The position numbers and the translations under genes are program-made. The notes under the pieces were generated by a model. The model was not told the DNA's origin. It worked only from the letters and a program-made list of their open reading frames with translations, and did no database searches. From the NCBI GenBank assembly GCA_038138145.1, contig JAYQDD010000004.1, positions 1-64,000 of the forward strand: a DNA stretch of 64,000 nucleotides, read 5' to 3'. Positions 24,210 through 33,090 of the stretch are shown here, piece after piece; the first letter of the stretch is position 1; the number at the start of each line of letters is the position of its first letter. This DNA comes from UBA3537 sp038138145. Lineage in GTDB: Bacteria; Bacteroidota; Bacteroidia; Flavobacteriales; Flavobacteriaceae.

Positions 24210-25754
24210 ATGTCAGAAAAAATAAACATTAAAGAAACACTCAGAGCATTAGGGGTAGAAAGCCACAATGCAGGTACCTCGACAGGAAACGAATGGTTTT
24301 CGTCAAAGGACAATATTGCATCTTTTTCTCCTGTTGATGGCAGCCACATAGGCACCGTTTCTATAACTAATTCAGAACAGTATGAAATGGTAATGAGTAG
24401 CGCAACAACAGCTTTCAAAACTTGGCGAACAATGCCAGCACCTCAACGTGGAGAAATTGTTAGACAATTTGGCGAACAATTAAGAGCACTCAAAGAACCT
24501 TTAGGAAAATTAGTGTCCTACGAAATGGGAAAAAGTTTACAAGAAGGGCTCGGAGAGGTTCAAGAAATGATTGATATCTGTGATTTTGCTGTTGGATTAT
24601 CCCGTCAATTGCATGGGCTAACGATGCATTCCGAACGGCCAGGGCACAGAATGTACGAACAATACCACCCCTTAGGCGTTGTCGGTATTATTTCTGCGTT
24701 CAATTTTCCTGTTGCTGTATGGGCTTGGAATACTGCACTTGCTTGGATTTGTGGCGATGTTTGTGTCTGGAAACCCTCAGAAAAAACACCTTTATGTGGA
24801 GTTGCTTGCCAAAAAATTGCCGCGAGTGTATTTGCAAAAAACAATTTACCCGAAGGTATTTCATGTCTCATTAATGGCGATTACACCGTTGGTGAACTCT
24901 TAACTAAAGACAAGCGTGTACCTCTTATTTCGGCAACGGGTTCTACTCGAATGGGTAAAATAGTAGCAAAAACCGTTGGCGAGCGTCTTGGTAAATCACT
25001 GCTAGAATTAGGCGGAAACAACGCTATTATAGTCACTCCTGACGCCGATATAAAAATGACCGTAATTGGCGCTGTTTTTGGAGCTGTTGGCACTGCGGGT
25101 CAGCGTTGTACCTCAACCCGTCGATTGATTATTCATGAATCTATTTATGATAAAGTAAAAACAGCCGTGGTCGAGGCCTACAAACAATTACGTATTGGAA
25201 ACCCATTGGATCAAAATAATCATGTTGGGCCTCTAATTGACGTCGATGCTGTTAAAAATTACCAAAACGCCTTAGAATCAGTGGTCTCAGAAGGAGGGAA
25301 AATTATTGTTGAAGGCGGTGTGTTGGAAGGCAAAGGTTACGAAAGTGGCTGTTATGTAAAACCTGCTATTGCAGAAGCAAAAAATAAATTTAAAATTGTT
25401 CAACACGAAACTTTTGCTCCTGTACTTTATCTTTTAAAATATTCTGGTTCGGTAGAAAATGCAATTGAAGCACAAAATAATGTAGCACAAGGATTGTCTT
25501 CTGCAATAATGACCAACAATCTTCGAGAAGCAGAGTTGTTTCTGTCCCATGCAGGTAGTGATTGTGGTATTGCAAATGTGAATATTGGCACATCGGGCGC
25601 AGAAATCGGTGGTGCTTTTGGTGGAGAAAAAGACACTGGAGGTGGAAGGGAATCTGGAAGTGATGCTTGGAAAATTTATATGAGACGACAAACTAATACG
25701 ATCAACTATACCACAGATTTGCCTTTGGCACAAGGCATAAAATTTGACTTATAA
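24210..25754 (+). CDS. amaB: ALDH7-type aldehyde dehydrogenase (aminoadipate semialdehyde dehydrogenase)
   Basis: A 514-residue NAD-dependent dehydrogenase with Glu in LLELGGNNAI (near 266) and nucleophile Cys in GQRCTSTRRL (near 301). The N-terminal pattern and the end (IYMRRQTNTINYTTDLPLAQGI) fit the antiquitin/ALDH7 branch, which oxidises piperideine-6-carboxylate in lysine breakdown. The branch assignment is from resemblance. No lysine aminotransferase or other catabolic gene is adjacent. Confidence 0.85.
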   Translation: MSEKINIKETLRALGVESHNAGTSTGNEWFSSKDNIASFSPVDGSHIGTVSITNSEQYEMVMSSATTAFKTWRTMPAPQRGEIVRQFGEQLRALKEPLGKLVSYEMGKSLQEGLGEVQEMIDICDFAVGLSRQLHGLTMHSERPGHRMYEQYHPLGVVGIISAFNFPVAVWAWNTALAWICGDVCVWKPSEKTPLCGVACQKIAASVFAKNNLPEGISCLINGDYTVGELLTKDKRVPLISATGSTRMGKIVAKTVGERLGKSLLELGGNNAIIVTPDADIKMTVIGAVFGAVGTAGQRCTSTRRLIIHESIYDKVKTAVVEAYKQLRIGNPLDQNNHVGPLIDVDAVKNYQNALESVVSEGGKIIVEGGVLEGKGYESGCYVKPAIAEAKNKFKIVQHETFAPVLYLLKYSGSVENAIEAQNNVAQGLSSAIMTNNLREAELFLSHAGSDCGIANVNIGTSGAEIGGAFGGEKDTGGGRESGSDAWKIYMRRQTNTINYTTDLPLAQGIKFDL

Positions 25755-25880
25755 ATTTAGGTCTAAAGCATTAATTTTAAAAAAAGTTGCATAAAAAATG
25801 TGACTTTTTTTTGTTTTTGGTGTCTATATACATACGGGGGCATAATAGTTATGCTGCTTTTAACCTTAAAACACCTTCGT

Positions 25881-26771
25881 ATGAGCAAAAAAACAACCTA
25901 CTTCATTGGGATTTTAGCAACCCTAATTCTTGGTTTTTTACTGCATTGGTATTTCTGTTGTGATGAACATTGCGCAGAAAATCCGATAGAGAAAACAAAA
26001 CAGACAAACGCCAACGCCGCAACTCCTTTTAAATTTGAAGACGGCAATACGGCTATTCGAAGCAACGACAATTTTAATTTTTACTTCTCTGGCCACGCCA
26101 TTATGCAGCCCATTTCGGAAGATTTATTGTCGTGTGTGAACGAAATGATTAGACATTTAGAAAAAAACAAAAGTAAAACGCTTAACATCTTAGGTCTCTA
26201 CAATGAACGTGAAGAAAATTTATCAAACTTTGACAATTTAGGCCTTGCACGCGCTGAATCCATAAAAAGATACCTCGTAGAGCAAGGGTTAAATGCCGCA
26301 CAAGTTTCTACAAACTCAAAAAAAGATAATTCGTTGACCCCCAACCAAAAGGTTATTTTAAACGGGCCTTACGCGTTTTCTGTTGAGGTGCTTGAGGGTT
26401 CAAATAGCCTTGAAGCTATGAAGGCAAGCATCATGGAAGATCCTGTGTTGCTCAATTTTGCCCCAGAGCGATACCGAACGGATTTAAATGCAAAACAGCG
26501 CAAAAAATTAGAAGCGCTTGCCGCTTACCTCAACGCATCAGATGATGCACGCTGTACTATTGTTGGTCATGCAGATAGCGTAAAGTCTGAGCAACTAAAT
26601 ATGGTTCTTGGAAAAAACAGAGCCGAGTTTACAAAAACAATGTTGTTGAAATATGGCGTTGATCCCACTAAAATAAAAACAACCTCTAAAGGCGAAACAC
26701 AACCCATTGCGTCCAATACAACCGCAAAGGGAAAAGCCCAAAACAGAAGAACAGAAGTAATAATAAATTAA
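25881..26771 (+). CDS. OmpA-family protein with two OmpA-like modules
   Basis: I start at ATG 25881 (MSKKTTYFIGILATLILGFL), which gives a clean N-terminal transmembrane or signal-anchor segment; the in-frame GTG at 25800 would add 27 residues of low-quality sequence. The mature part has a degenerate OmpA-like module (about 50-150) and a canonical C-terminal one with IVGHADSVKSEQLN, GKNRAEF and NRRTEVIIN. It probably binds peptidoglycan from the periplasm. It pairs with the following membrane-anchored gene, 12 bases away. Confidence 0.8.
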   Translation: MSKKTTYFIGILATLILGFLLHWYFCCDEHCAENPIEKTKQTNANAATPFKFEDGNTAIRSNDNFNFYFSGHAIMQPISEDLLSCVNEMIRHLEKNKSKTLNILGLYNEREENLSNFDNLGLARAESIKRYLVEQGLNAAQVSTNSKKDNSLTPNQKVILNGPYAFSVEVLEGSNSLEAMKASIMEDPVLLNFAPERYRTDLNAKQRKKLEALAAYLNASDDARCTIVGHADSVKSEQLNMVLGKNRAEFTKTMLLKYGVDPTKIKTTSKGETQPIASNTTAKGKAQNRRTEVIIN

Positions 26772-26783
26772 AACATAGAACTT

Positions 26784-27293
26784 ATGAACACATGTATATT
26801 AATCCACTTTGCCGTTGGTATTTTGTCGGCAATTTTTGGATACCTATTAGGAAGACTTTTTGGGAAAAAAACCTGCAATGACTGCGCTGATTGTCATCAA
26901 AAAATTGCTCGTCTTGAAACTGAGCTAAGAGCTTGCAAAGACCAAAAAAGCGGAGCTCAAAAAAAACCAACAGCTTCAAGCACAGCTTCTACTTATGCGT
27001 TTAATAGCGCATTGGCAAAAAAAGTTTTTGGAAAAACAGTAAAAGAAAATGATCTCACTATAGTAGAGGGTATAGGACCAAAAATTCAACAGCTTTTTCA
27101 TAAAAACAACATCAAAACCTGGAAGTCATTATTGAACTACAGCGTTGCTAAGTGTCAAAACATATTAGACGATGCTGGTGAAGCCTACAGAATCCACAAC
27201 CCTGGTACATGGCCAAAACAAGCGCGAATGGCCTACGAAGGAAAATGGGAAAAACTGCTTAAGTGGCAAGACGAATTGGATGGTAGACGATAA
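26784..27293 (+). CDS. Membrane-anchored helix-hairpin-helix protein
   Basis: A 169-residue protein. One N-terminal transmembrane helix (residues 4-26) is followed by a cysteine-rich linker (CNDCADCHQK), a short coiled-coil-like stretch and a C-terminal domain with LTIVEGIGPKIQQLF. That is a helix-hairpin-helix-like motif also found in predicted 50S L21-like or YscB-like small proteins. Such motifs usually bind nucleic acid without sequence specificity, but here the domain is tethered to the membrane. It is cotranscribed with the OmpA protein before it and ends in a terminator. Confidence 0.65.
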   Translation: MNTCILIHFAVGILSAIFGYLLGRLFGKKTCNDCADCHQKIARLETELRACKDQKSGAQKKPTASSTASTYAFNSALAKKVFGKTVKENDLTIVEGIGPKIQQLFHKNNIKTWKSLLNYSVAKCQNILDDAGEAYRIHNPGTWPKQARMAYEGKWEKLLKWQDELDGRR

Positions 27294-27304
27294 GGAAATC
27301 AATC

Positions 27305-27337
27305 AGCTAAAAGCCCTGCACACGCAGGGTTTTTAGC
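27305..27337. terminator. Bidirectional intrinsic terminator
   Basis: AGCTAAAAGCCCTGC and GCAGGGTTTTTAGCT form a long hairpin with loop ACAC (one unpaired base). It lies between convergent genes and its right arm includes the stop of the minus-strand gene. Confidence 0.85.
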
Positions 27338-28472
27338 TATATTTAACCTTACGAAGAATTCGGATACTTTCTTTGTACAATTGATAAACATCAGCGCTGT
27401 ACTGTGCCAAAAGTGGTTTTGCAGATTCTAAATGCTGTATGGCTTGAGAAAACCCATTAAAATAACAAATCAAGTAGGTAATTGGCAGGTTTTTTAAATC
27501 TTGTTGTTCTGTATCATTTAAAGTTTGATCGGAACGTAATTTATCAATCAACACGTTGTTCGTGTTAAAAACGTGATGTAATGTTTTTTTATCATAAACA
27601 GGAGGTTGAAATAAGAGATTTGTATTTATACTGTATTTAGCATTATTTGAAAATGTGATACACGTTTCTTCCAACTTTAAATACTTGTTTTGGCCGTTGA
27701 GCCCTAAATTCACATATTCAATGATTTTAAAATAATCTGTGTTGTAGCTAATTTCGACCTCATCAAGTGTGGAATAAAAAAGGCGTACTTGCTCATTGAT
27801 CAGCGCAATATCAACCCTAGAATAAAACGTCTGGTTTTTGACCATTTTCTTTTGCCCAGACCAACACATCACAAAATATTCTTTAAAAACATGATAGGTT
27901 GGGTTGTAGTCTTTTCTGCTGTTCATAAAATCAAAAACACCATCCAGCGTATACTGAATATTGTTTTGAGCATGTTGTTCAATGGCATCAACAATTGTGG
28001 AGTTTGTGTCTGCGAGTTCCAAATCGAACGCCTTTGGCATGCTCATACTCCCATCACGAAAAAAAACAGAGCCGCCATAATATTTCCAAATGTTCTTGCG
28101 TAGTGCCGTAATCTGAGTTTTGGATTTTGCCCTAATGGTCACCAAACCAACAACTTTATCATCTGGAAGATGTGGAAATGCAATGTTTTCGTATTGAATA
28201 ATAGGCGGATTTTCCAAATAGGCATTTATTAAGTTTTGGATTTTACTATCGTCAAAAAAATCGACACCAACAATCTCATTTGAAGGATCATCTATTCCAA
28301 TTATGATGTATGAATTGTTTTTGGGGTTGCTGTTAGATAGTGCACAAATGTGCTTCAAAAACTTGGCCTTTCCTTCTTTTTCTCCAATATTAATTTGGCG
28401 TTTTTTATCATAAAAACTGTTCTCATCGTTGTGAGCAAGTAAGTTTTTAATAAGCAAACGTTTATTGATCAT
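27333..28472 (-). CDS. AlbA_2 (Schlafen-type) domain protein
   Basis: A 379-residue protein. The N-terminal half (about 20-135) has AlbA_2/divergent AAA-4 features: an acidic motif with GEKEGKAKFLKHICALSN, then YIIIGIDDPSNEIVGVDFFDD and IWKYYGGSVFFRDGS. The C-terminal 240 residues are not recognised. AlbA_2 proteins are putative nucleic-acid binders that occur in regulators and in some defence systems. No defence genes are nearby; the neighbour 11 bases downstream is an aldo/keto reductase. Confidence 0.75.
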   Translation of the reverse strand: MINKRLLIKNLLAHNDENSFYDKKRQINIGEKEGKAKFLKHICALSNSNPKNNSYIIIGIDDPSNEIVGVDFFDDSKIQNLINAYLENPPIIQYENIAFPHLPDDKVVGLVTIRAKSKTQITALRKNIWKYYGGSVFFRDGSMSMPKAFDLELADTNSTIVDAIEQHAQNNIQYTLDGVFDFMNSRKDYNPTYHVFKEYFVMCWSGQKKMVKNQTFYSRVDIALINEQVRLFYSTLDEVEISYNTDYFKIIEYVNLGLNGQNKYLKLEETCITFSNNAKYSINTNLLFQPPVYDKKTLHHVFNTNNVLIDKLRSDQTLNDTEQQDLKNLPITYLICYFNGFSQAIQHLESAKPLLAQYSADVYQLYKESIRILRKVKYS

Positions 28473-28483
28473 ATTAGCTGTAC

Positions 28484-29353
28484 TTAGGGAACATCGTGGC
28501 CTTGGCTGGCAACAAGAATTTTAAACCAATCCTCTGTTGATAATTCGATTGAAAACGCCTGTAAAGCAGATTCGACACGCTCTGTTTTAGTTGTCCCAAT
28601 GATAGGATGTATTTGCGAAGGATGTTTCAAAATCCATGCCAGTAGCAATTGATCCTCTGTGCAATTATATTTAATGCAAAGTGTTGAAAATTCATGTTTT
28701 AATCGATTTTTCTGATTAAAATCTTTGAGCTCGTAATAAGAGCGTAATGGTCCCCAAGCCATCGGAACAATGTTGTGTTGAATCATTCGGTCTAGAGTTC
28801 CGTCAAACAAGGCATTGTGTCGAATTACCGAAAACTCTATTTGATTGATGTCTAAGACCCCTTCACTCAACATTAAATCCATTTGATGAGGCAAAAAGTT
28901 TGAAACGCCAAAATGCAAAATCTTCCCGTCTTTCTTTAATTGCTCCGCAGCCGTCATTACTTCCTCGGGGTGCATCAAAGGGCTAGGGCGATGAATCAAA
29001 AGCGCATCTAAATAATCTGTTTGTAAGTATCGCAATGATGCCTCGGCAGAGGCAATAATATATGCTTTTGAGGTGTCGTAATGAATCACCTCGTTGGGTC
29101 TGTTTTCGCTTATATATTGGATGCCGCATTTGCTGACAAATTGTGCTTGTTCTCTAGCAACAGAACTCATTTGAAAAGCATGACCAAAAGCAGCTTCCAT
29201 GGTGTAACTTCCATAAATATCTGCGTGGTCAAAAGTAGATACCCCTTGTTCTTGAAAAAATTCGATGAGGCGAGACATGTCTTTGGTGGACATTGACTTC
29301 CCCCATTGCCCCCAAAACATAGTGCCCGCTACAAGTTTTGAAATAGATACCAT
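28484..29353 (-). CDS. Aldo/keto reductase
   Basis: A protein of about 289 residues with the AKR barrel. Visible are TFDHADIYGSYTME (catalytic Asp and Tyr), FVSKCGIQ with the Lys, the catalytic-His strand DALLIHRPSPL, and the NADPH-binding loop IIGTTKTERVESAL. I prefer ATG 29353 (MVSISKLVAGTMFWG); an in-frame TTG at 29371 would add six residues. It resembles the YdhF-like branch. Substrate unknown. Probably transcribed ahead of the AlbA_2 gene. Confidence 0.88.
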   Translation of the reverse strand: MVSISKLVAGTMFWGQWGKSMSTKDMSRLIEFFQEQGVSTFDHADIYGSYTMEAAFGHAFQMSSVAREQAQFVSKCGIQYISENRPNEVIHYDTSKAYIIASAEASLRYLQTDYLDALLIHRPSPLMHPEEVMTAAEQLKKDGKILHFGVSNFLPHQMDLMLSEGVLDINQIEFSVIRHNALFDGTLDRMIQHNIVPMAWGPLRSYYELKDFNQKNRLKHEFSTLCIKYNCTEDQLLLAWILKHPSQIHPIIGTTKTERVESALQAFSIELSTEDWFKILVASQGHDVP

Positions 29354-29499
29354 AGCCGTAATTTTTTTCAATTAAATTTAAAAAACAAAAGGCTATTTTC
29401 TCTCAAAAAAATCTTTATTTTTAACCAATTATTAACAGATTCAACAGAAATTATTTAACAACTTGCAAGAGACAAGAATAATCCAATAGATCCTGAATA

Positions 29500-30504
29500 A
29501 TGGAAGAGAATGTACAAACAGTTGATATTAAATCAATTAACGAAAAAATTGAAAAACAAAGTGCTTTTATTGACCTACTTACATTAGAAATCAACAAGGT
29601 TATTGTAGGGCAAAAACACATGATTGAGCGGCTACTGATTGGGCTTTTGGGTCAGGGCCATATTTTACTAGAAGGTGTTCCTGGCTTAGCCAAAACACTC
29701 GCGATCAACACCTTGTCGCAAGCTGTATCGGGGAGTTTCAGTAGAATACAATTTACCCCCGATTTACTCCCAGCCGATGTTGTTGGTACACTGATATACA
29801 ATATTAAAGCCAATGATTTCAACATCAAAAAGGGGCCGATTTTTGCCAATTTTGTTTTAGCCGACGAAATTAATCGTGCGCCGGCAAAAGTGCAATCGGC
29901 ATTGTTGGAAGCTATGCAAGAAAAACAAGTCACCATTGGGGATGAAACCTTTGTTTTGGAAAAACCTTTTTTGGTTATGGCAACACAAAACCCTGTTGAG
30001 CAAGAAGGAACTTACCCGCTTCCTGAAGCACAAGTCGACCGTTTTATGCTTAAAACAGTAATTGATTATCCAAAAATTGAAGACGAACAGCTTATTGTTC
30101 GTGCGAATTTGAAAGGTGCTTTTGAACAAATAAAGCCTGTCGTTAGTGTAAAACAAATTTTGGAGGCACAAAAAGCAGTTCGAGAGGTGTATATGGACGA
30201 AAAAATTGAAAAATATATTCTCGATATCATCTTTGCTACACGCTATCCTGAACGCTACGGCTTGGCTGAAATAAAACCTCTTATTTCGTTTGGTGCATCA
30301 CCCAGAGGAAGTATCAATTTGGCGACCGCCGCAAAATGCTACGCATTCATCAAACGTCGCGGCTATGTTATTCCAGAAGATGTCCGTGCTGTTGTTTTGG
30401 ACGTCATCCGCCACCGAATTGGAATCACATATGAAGCAGAAGCAGAAAATATAACCTCTGAGGACATTGTACACAAGATTGTCAATGTCATTGAAGTCCC
30501 TTAA
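29500..30504 (+). CDS. moxR: MoxR-family AAA+ ATPase
   Basis: A 334-residue AAA+ protein with Walker A EGVPGLAKT (58-66), Walker B FVLADEINRAP, a sensor in MATQNPVEQEGTYPLPEAQ(V)DRF and a C-terminal lid domain. MoxR proteins act as chaperone-like ATPases with the VWA proteins encoded downstream. It is the first gene of the Bat operon that runs unbroken to 38476. The 128-base upstream gap shows no clear promoter to my eye. Confidence 0.93.
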   Translation: MEENVQTVDIKSINEKIEKQSAFIDLLTLEINKVIVGQKHMIERLLIGLLGQGHILLEGVPGLAKTLAINTLSQAVSGSFSRIQFTPDLLPADVVGTLIYNIKANDFNIKKGPIFANFVLADEINRAPAKVQSALLEAMQEKQVTIGDETFVLEKPFLVMATQNPVEQEGTYPLPEAQVDRFMLKTVIDYPKIEDEQLIVRANLKGAFEQIKPVVSVKQILEAQKAVREVYMDEKIEKYILDIIFATRYPERYGLAEIKPLISFGASPRGSINLATAAKCYAFIKRRGYVIPEDVRAVVLDVIRHRIGITYEAEAENITSEDIVHKIVNVIEVP

Positions 30505-30552
30505 TGTTTTATAAGCATTTTACTTCATTTGAAAACTCATTCTCAGCACGCT

Positions 30553-31419
30553 ATGGACACAAAAGAGCTCCTAAAAAAAGTACGTAAAATTGAAATCAAG
30601 ACAAGGCGGTTGTCCGATCATGTTTTTGGTGGAGAATACCATTCGACTTTTAAAGGGCGTGGAATGACTTTTTCGGAGGTACGACAATATCAATTTGGTG
30701 ATGATGTCCGTAATATTGATTGGAACGTCACCGCACGATACAATGAACCCTACATAAAAGTTTTTGAAGAAGAGCGCGAATTGACTATGATGCTCATGAT
30801 TGACGTTTCTGGATCGGAACAATTTGGAACATTTCGGCAGTTTAAAAGTGAATTCATCACTGAAATCGCTGCAACACTAGCATTTTCTGCCACACAAAAC
30901 AATGATAAAATTGGTCTGATTTTGTTTTCTGGTGAAATCGAACTTTATATTCCGCCAAAAAAAGGGCGGTCACATGTTTTACGCATTATCAGAGAACTTT
31001 TAGAGTTCAAACCAAAAAATAAACAAACAGACATTGGCGAAGCTTTGAAATTCTTGTCCAATGTAATGAAGAAAAAAGCCATTGTTTTTGTGTTGTCCGA
31101 TTTTATTGACAATGACTATCAGCACAACTTAAAAATTGTGTCTGGAAAACATGATATAACCGGAATTCGTGTATTTGATAAAAATGAAATGGAGATTCCA
31201 AATTTGGGTGTTGTTCAAATACTGGATCAAGAAACAGGTGTTTCGTCTTTAATCAATACCAGTTCACGTGGGGTAAGAGAGCGGTATGCAAAGCAATACC
31301 GCAGTCAGGTTGAGTACTTCAAAGACAGTTTTAAAAAAGCCGGGGCCGGGACACTCGACTGTAGACTAGATGAAAGTTATGTAAAAAAATTGTTGGGCTA
31401 TTTTAAGCAAAGAGCGTAA
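30553..31419 (+). CDS. DUF58-domain protein
   Basis: About 288 residues from ATG 30553 (MDTKELLKKVRKIEIKTRR). An in-frame upstream start at 30529 adds eight residues without family support. The DUF58 core shows GRGMTFSEVRQYQFGDDVRNIDWNVTAR, followed by a VWA-like fold (MLMIDVSGSEQFGT, FVLSDFID). It is cytoplasmic and the standard second gene of MoxR/Bat operons, thought to act together with MoxR. Confidence 0.9.
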   Translation: MDTKELLKKVRKIEIKTRRLSDHVFGGEYHSTFKGRGMTFSEVRQYQFGDDVRNIDWNVTARYNEPYIKVFEEERELTMMLMIDVSGSEQFGTFRQFKSEFITEIAATLAFSATQNNDKIGLILFSGEIELYIPPKKGRSHVLRIIRELLEFKPKNKQTDIGEALKFLSNVMKKKAIVFVLSDFIDNDYQHNLKIVSGKHDITGIRVFDKNEMEIPNLGVVQILDQETGVSSLINTSSRGVRERYAKQYRSQVEYFKDSFKKAGAGTLDCRLDESYVKKLLGYFKQRA

Positions 31420-31428
31420 ACAGCATTG

Positions 31429-33090
31429 ATGAAATTAGAAAAGCAACATATTAAATTTAGAATTAAAACGCACTGTTTTGTGCTGCTGCTTTTATGTGCT
31501 TTTGTAGCCAATGCACAACTAAAAACTTATGTGGATTTGACATCCATAAAGATTGGCGAAGAATTGTTTTATAGCATTGAAGCTGAAATTGACAGCACTA
31601 CACTGGTATTGTTCCCTGAAGGACAAACATTTCAACCCATGGAAATGATTGAAAGCTATCCCATCGATTCTGTATCAAGTACTATTCGCTTGAAACTCAT
31701 AAAGAAATATGGGCTCACGCAATTTGATTCAGGAACATATACCATTCCGCGCCAAAAAATATTAATTGGTGACAAGACCCTGTTTTCAGACTCTATAAAA
31801 ATTAATGTAAACCCCGTCGCTGTTGACACTACAAAACAAAAAATGTATGCGATTAAACCCATAATAGAGGTTCAAAAACAATCTTCTTTTTGGGGTAAAT
31901 TCTGGTGGTTCATTATTGTGTTAATCCTCATCATTTCTGGATTAATTTATTGGTTTGTTTTGAGAAAAAAACCGCTTACCGAAGAAGAAAAAATAGCAGC
32001 GCTACCGCCTTACAAACAAGCAAAGCTAGCGCTTAAAAAACTTGATGAACAAACATATTTTGAGCATCAAAAAGTGAAAGAATTCTACTCGGAACTTACG
32101 TTTATACTCCGTAAATACCTCAACGAAAAGGTCTACGACCAAGCCCTTGAAAGTACAACAGAAGAATTGATTATTAGACTAAATATTCTTAAAAACGCCA
32201 AAGAAATTTTAATAAACAAAGAAACAATCGAAAATATCCAAAATACACTTCAACGTGCAGATCTTGTAAAGTTCGCAAAATCAAAACCTGATTTTGAAAT
32301 TGCGCGTATGGATAAACATGTTATAGAAAAAGAAATTGACCACGTAAAAGCGGCACTTCCTGAGCCCAATGAAGAGGAGCTATTAAACGATTTGGCATAC
32401 CAAAAAGAACTCGAACAAAAACGAAAGCGCAAAAAAATTACTACTGCTGGACTCAGTATTGCTGGTGTTTTAATTATTCTTTTTATTGGTTTGAGTTTAT
32501 ATTATGGATTTAGAGACGTTAAAGACACCTTGTTGCGCCACCCCAGCAAACTGCTTTTGGAAACTAGCGAATGGGTAACAAGTGAATATGGCGCACCAGG
32601 GATAATCGTTGAAACTCCAGAAGTATTGGAACGACAAGATGAGGTTCAATCAAACAATAACAACAAGATTTTAGACACTAAGATTTTTAGTTATAAAACC
32701 AAAAATATCCCTTTAGAAATTGTTGTTAAAAGCTCTAAAACTTCTTCTGATAATGAGTCTGATACAACGGAGTCAGAACCTTTAGATTTACTTGAAATAG
32801 CAGATCAAGAACTTGACTTGTTGGAGAAAAAAGGGGCAGTAAATATCATCCCAAGAAGCGAACAATTTATAACACCCAATGGGCAAGAAGGAATTAAAAC
32901 TTATGGCACAACAAGTTTGAAATTTCAAACCAATGAATTCGTTGATGCGAATTTTATAATCTTAGGGTTTTCTACATCAAAAGTCGTACAACAGCTTGTC
33001 ATGATATGGGAAACGGATGATGTTTATGCCAACGAGATAGCAACACGCATTTTAAACTCTGTGGAGCTCATAAAACTAAAAGACGACTGA
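31429..33090 (+). CDS. Bat-operon membrane protein, DUF4381-like
   Basis: About 553 residues from ATG 31429; an adjacent TTG is less likely. It has a signal peptide ending at ANAQ, a beta-rich periplasmic part (to about 155), a transmembrane helix (FWWFIIVLILIISGLIYW), a cytoplasmic helical stretch resembling DUF4381 of Bat operons, a second transmembrane helix near 340-360 and a C-terminal periplasmic domain. It overlaps batA by one base (TGATG). Role unknown, but the position argues for an envelope partner of MoxR/BatA. Confidence 0.75.
   Translation: MKLEKQHIKFRIKTHCFVLLLLCAFVANAQLKTYVDLTSIKIGEELFYSIEAEIDSTTLVLFPEGQTFQPMEMIESYPIDSVSSTIRLKLIKKYGLTQFDSGTYTIPRQKILIGDKTLFSDSIKINVNPVAVDTTKQKMYAIKPIIEVQKQSSFWGKFWWFIIVLILIISGLIYWFVLRKKPLTEEEKIAALPPYKQAKLALKKLDEQTYFEHQKVKEFYSELTFILRKYLNEKVYDQALESTTEELIIRLNILKNAKEILINKETIENIQNTLQRADLVKFAKSKPDFEIARMDKHVIEKEIDHVKAALPEPNEEELLNDLAYQKELEQKRKRKKITTAGLSIAGVLIILFIGLSLYYGFRDVKDTLLRHPSKLLLETSEWVTSEYGAPGIIVETPEVLERQDEVQSNNNNKILDTKIFSYKTKNIPLEIVVKSSKTSSDNESDTTESEPLDLLEIADQELDLLEKKGAVNIIPRSEQFITPNGQEGIKTYGTTSLKFQTNEFVDANFIILGFSTSKVVQQLVMIWETDDVYANEIATRILNSVELIKLKDD

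Noticed and set aside
25800..25880. An earlier GTG start for the OmpA-type gene
   Set aside because: It would put 27 odd residues before a clean signal-anchor that begins at ATG 25881.
27333..29353. A defence island around the AlbA_2 protein
   Set aside because: The neighbours are an aldo/keto reductase, envelope proteins and the Bat operon; no nuclease, methylase or transposase is present.
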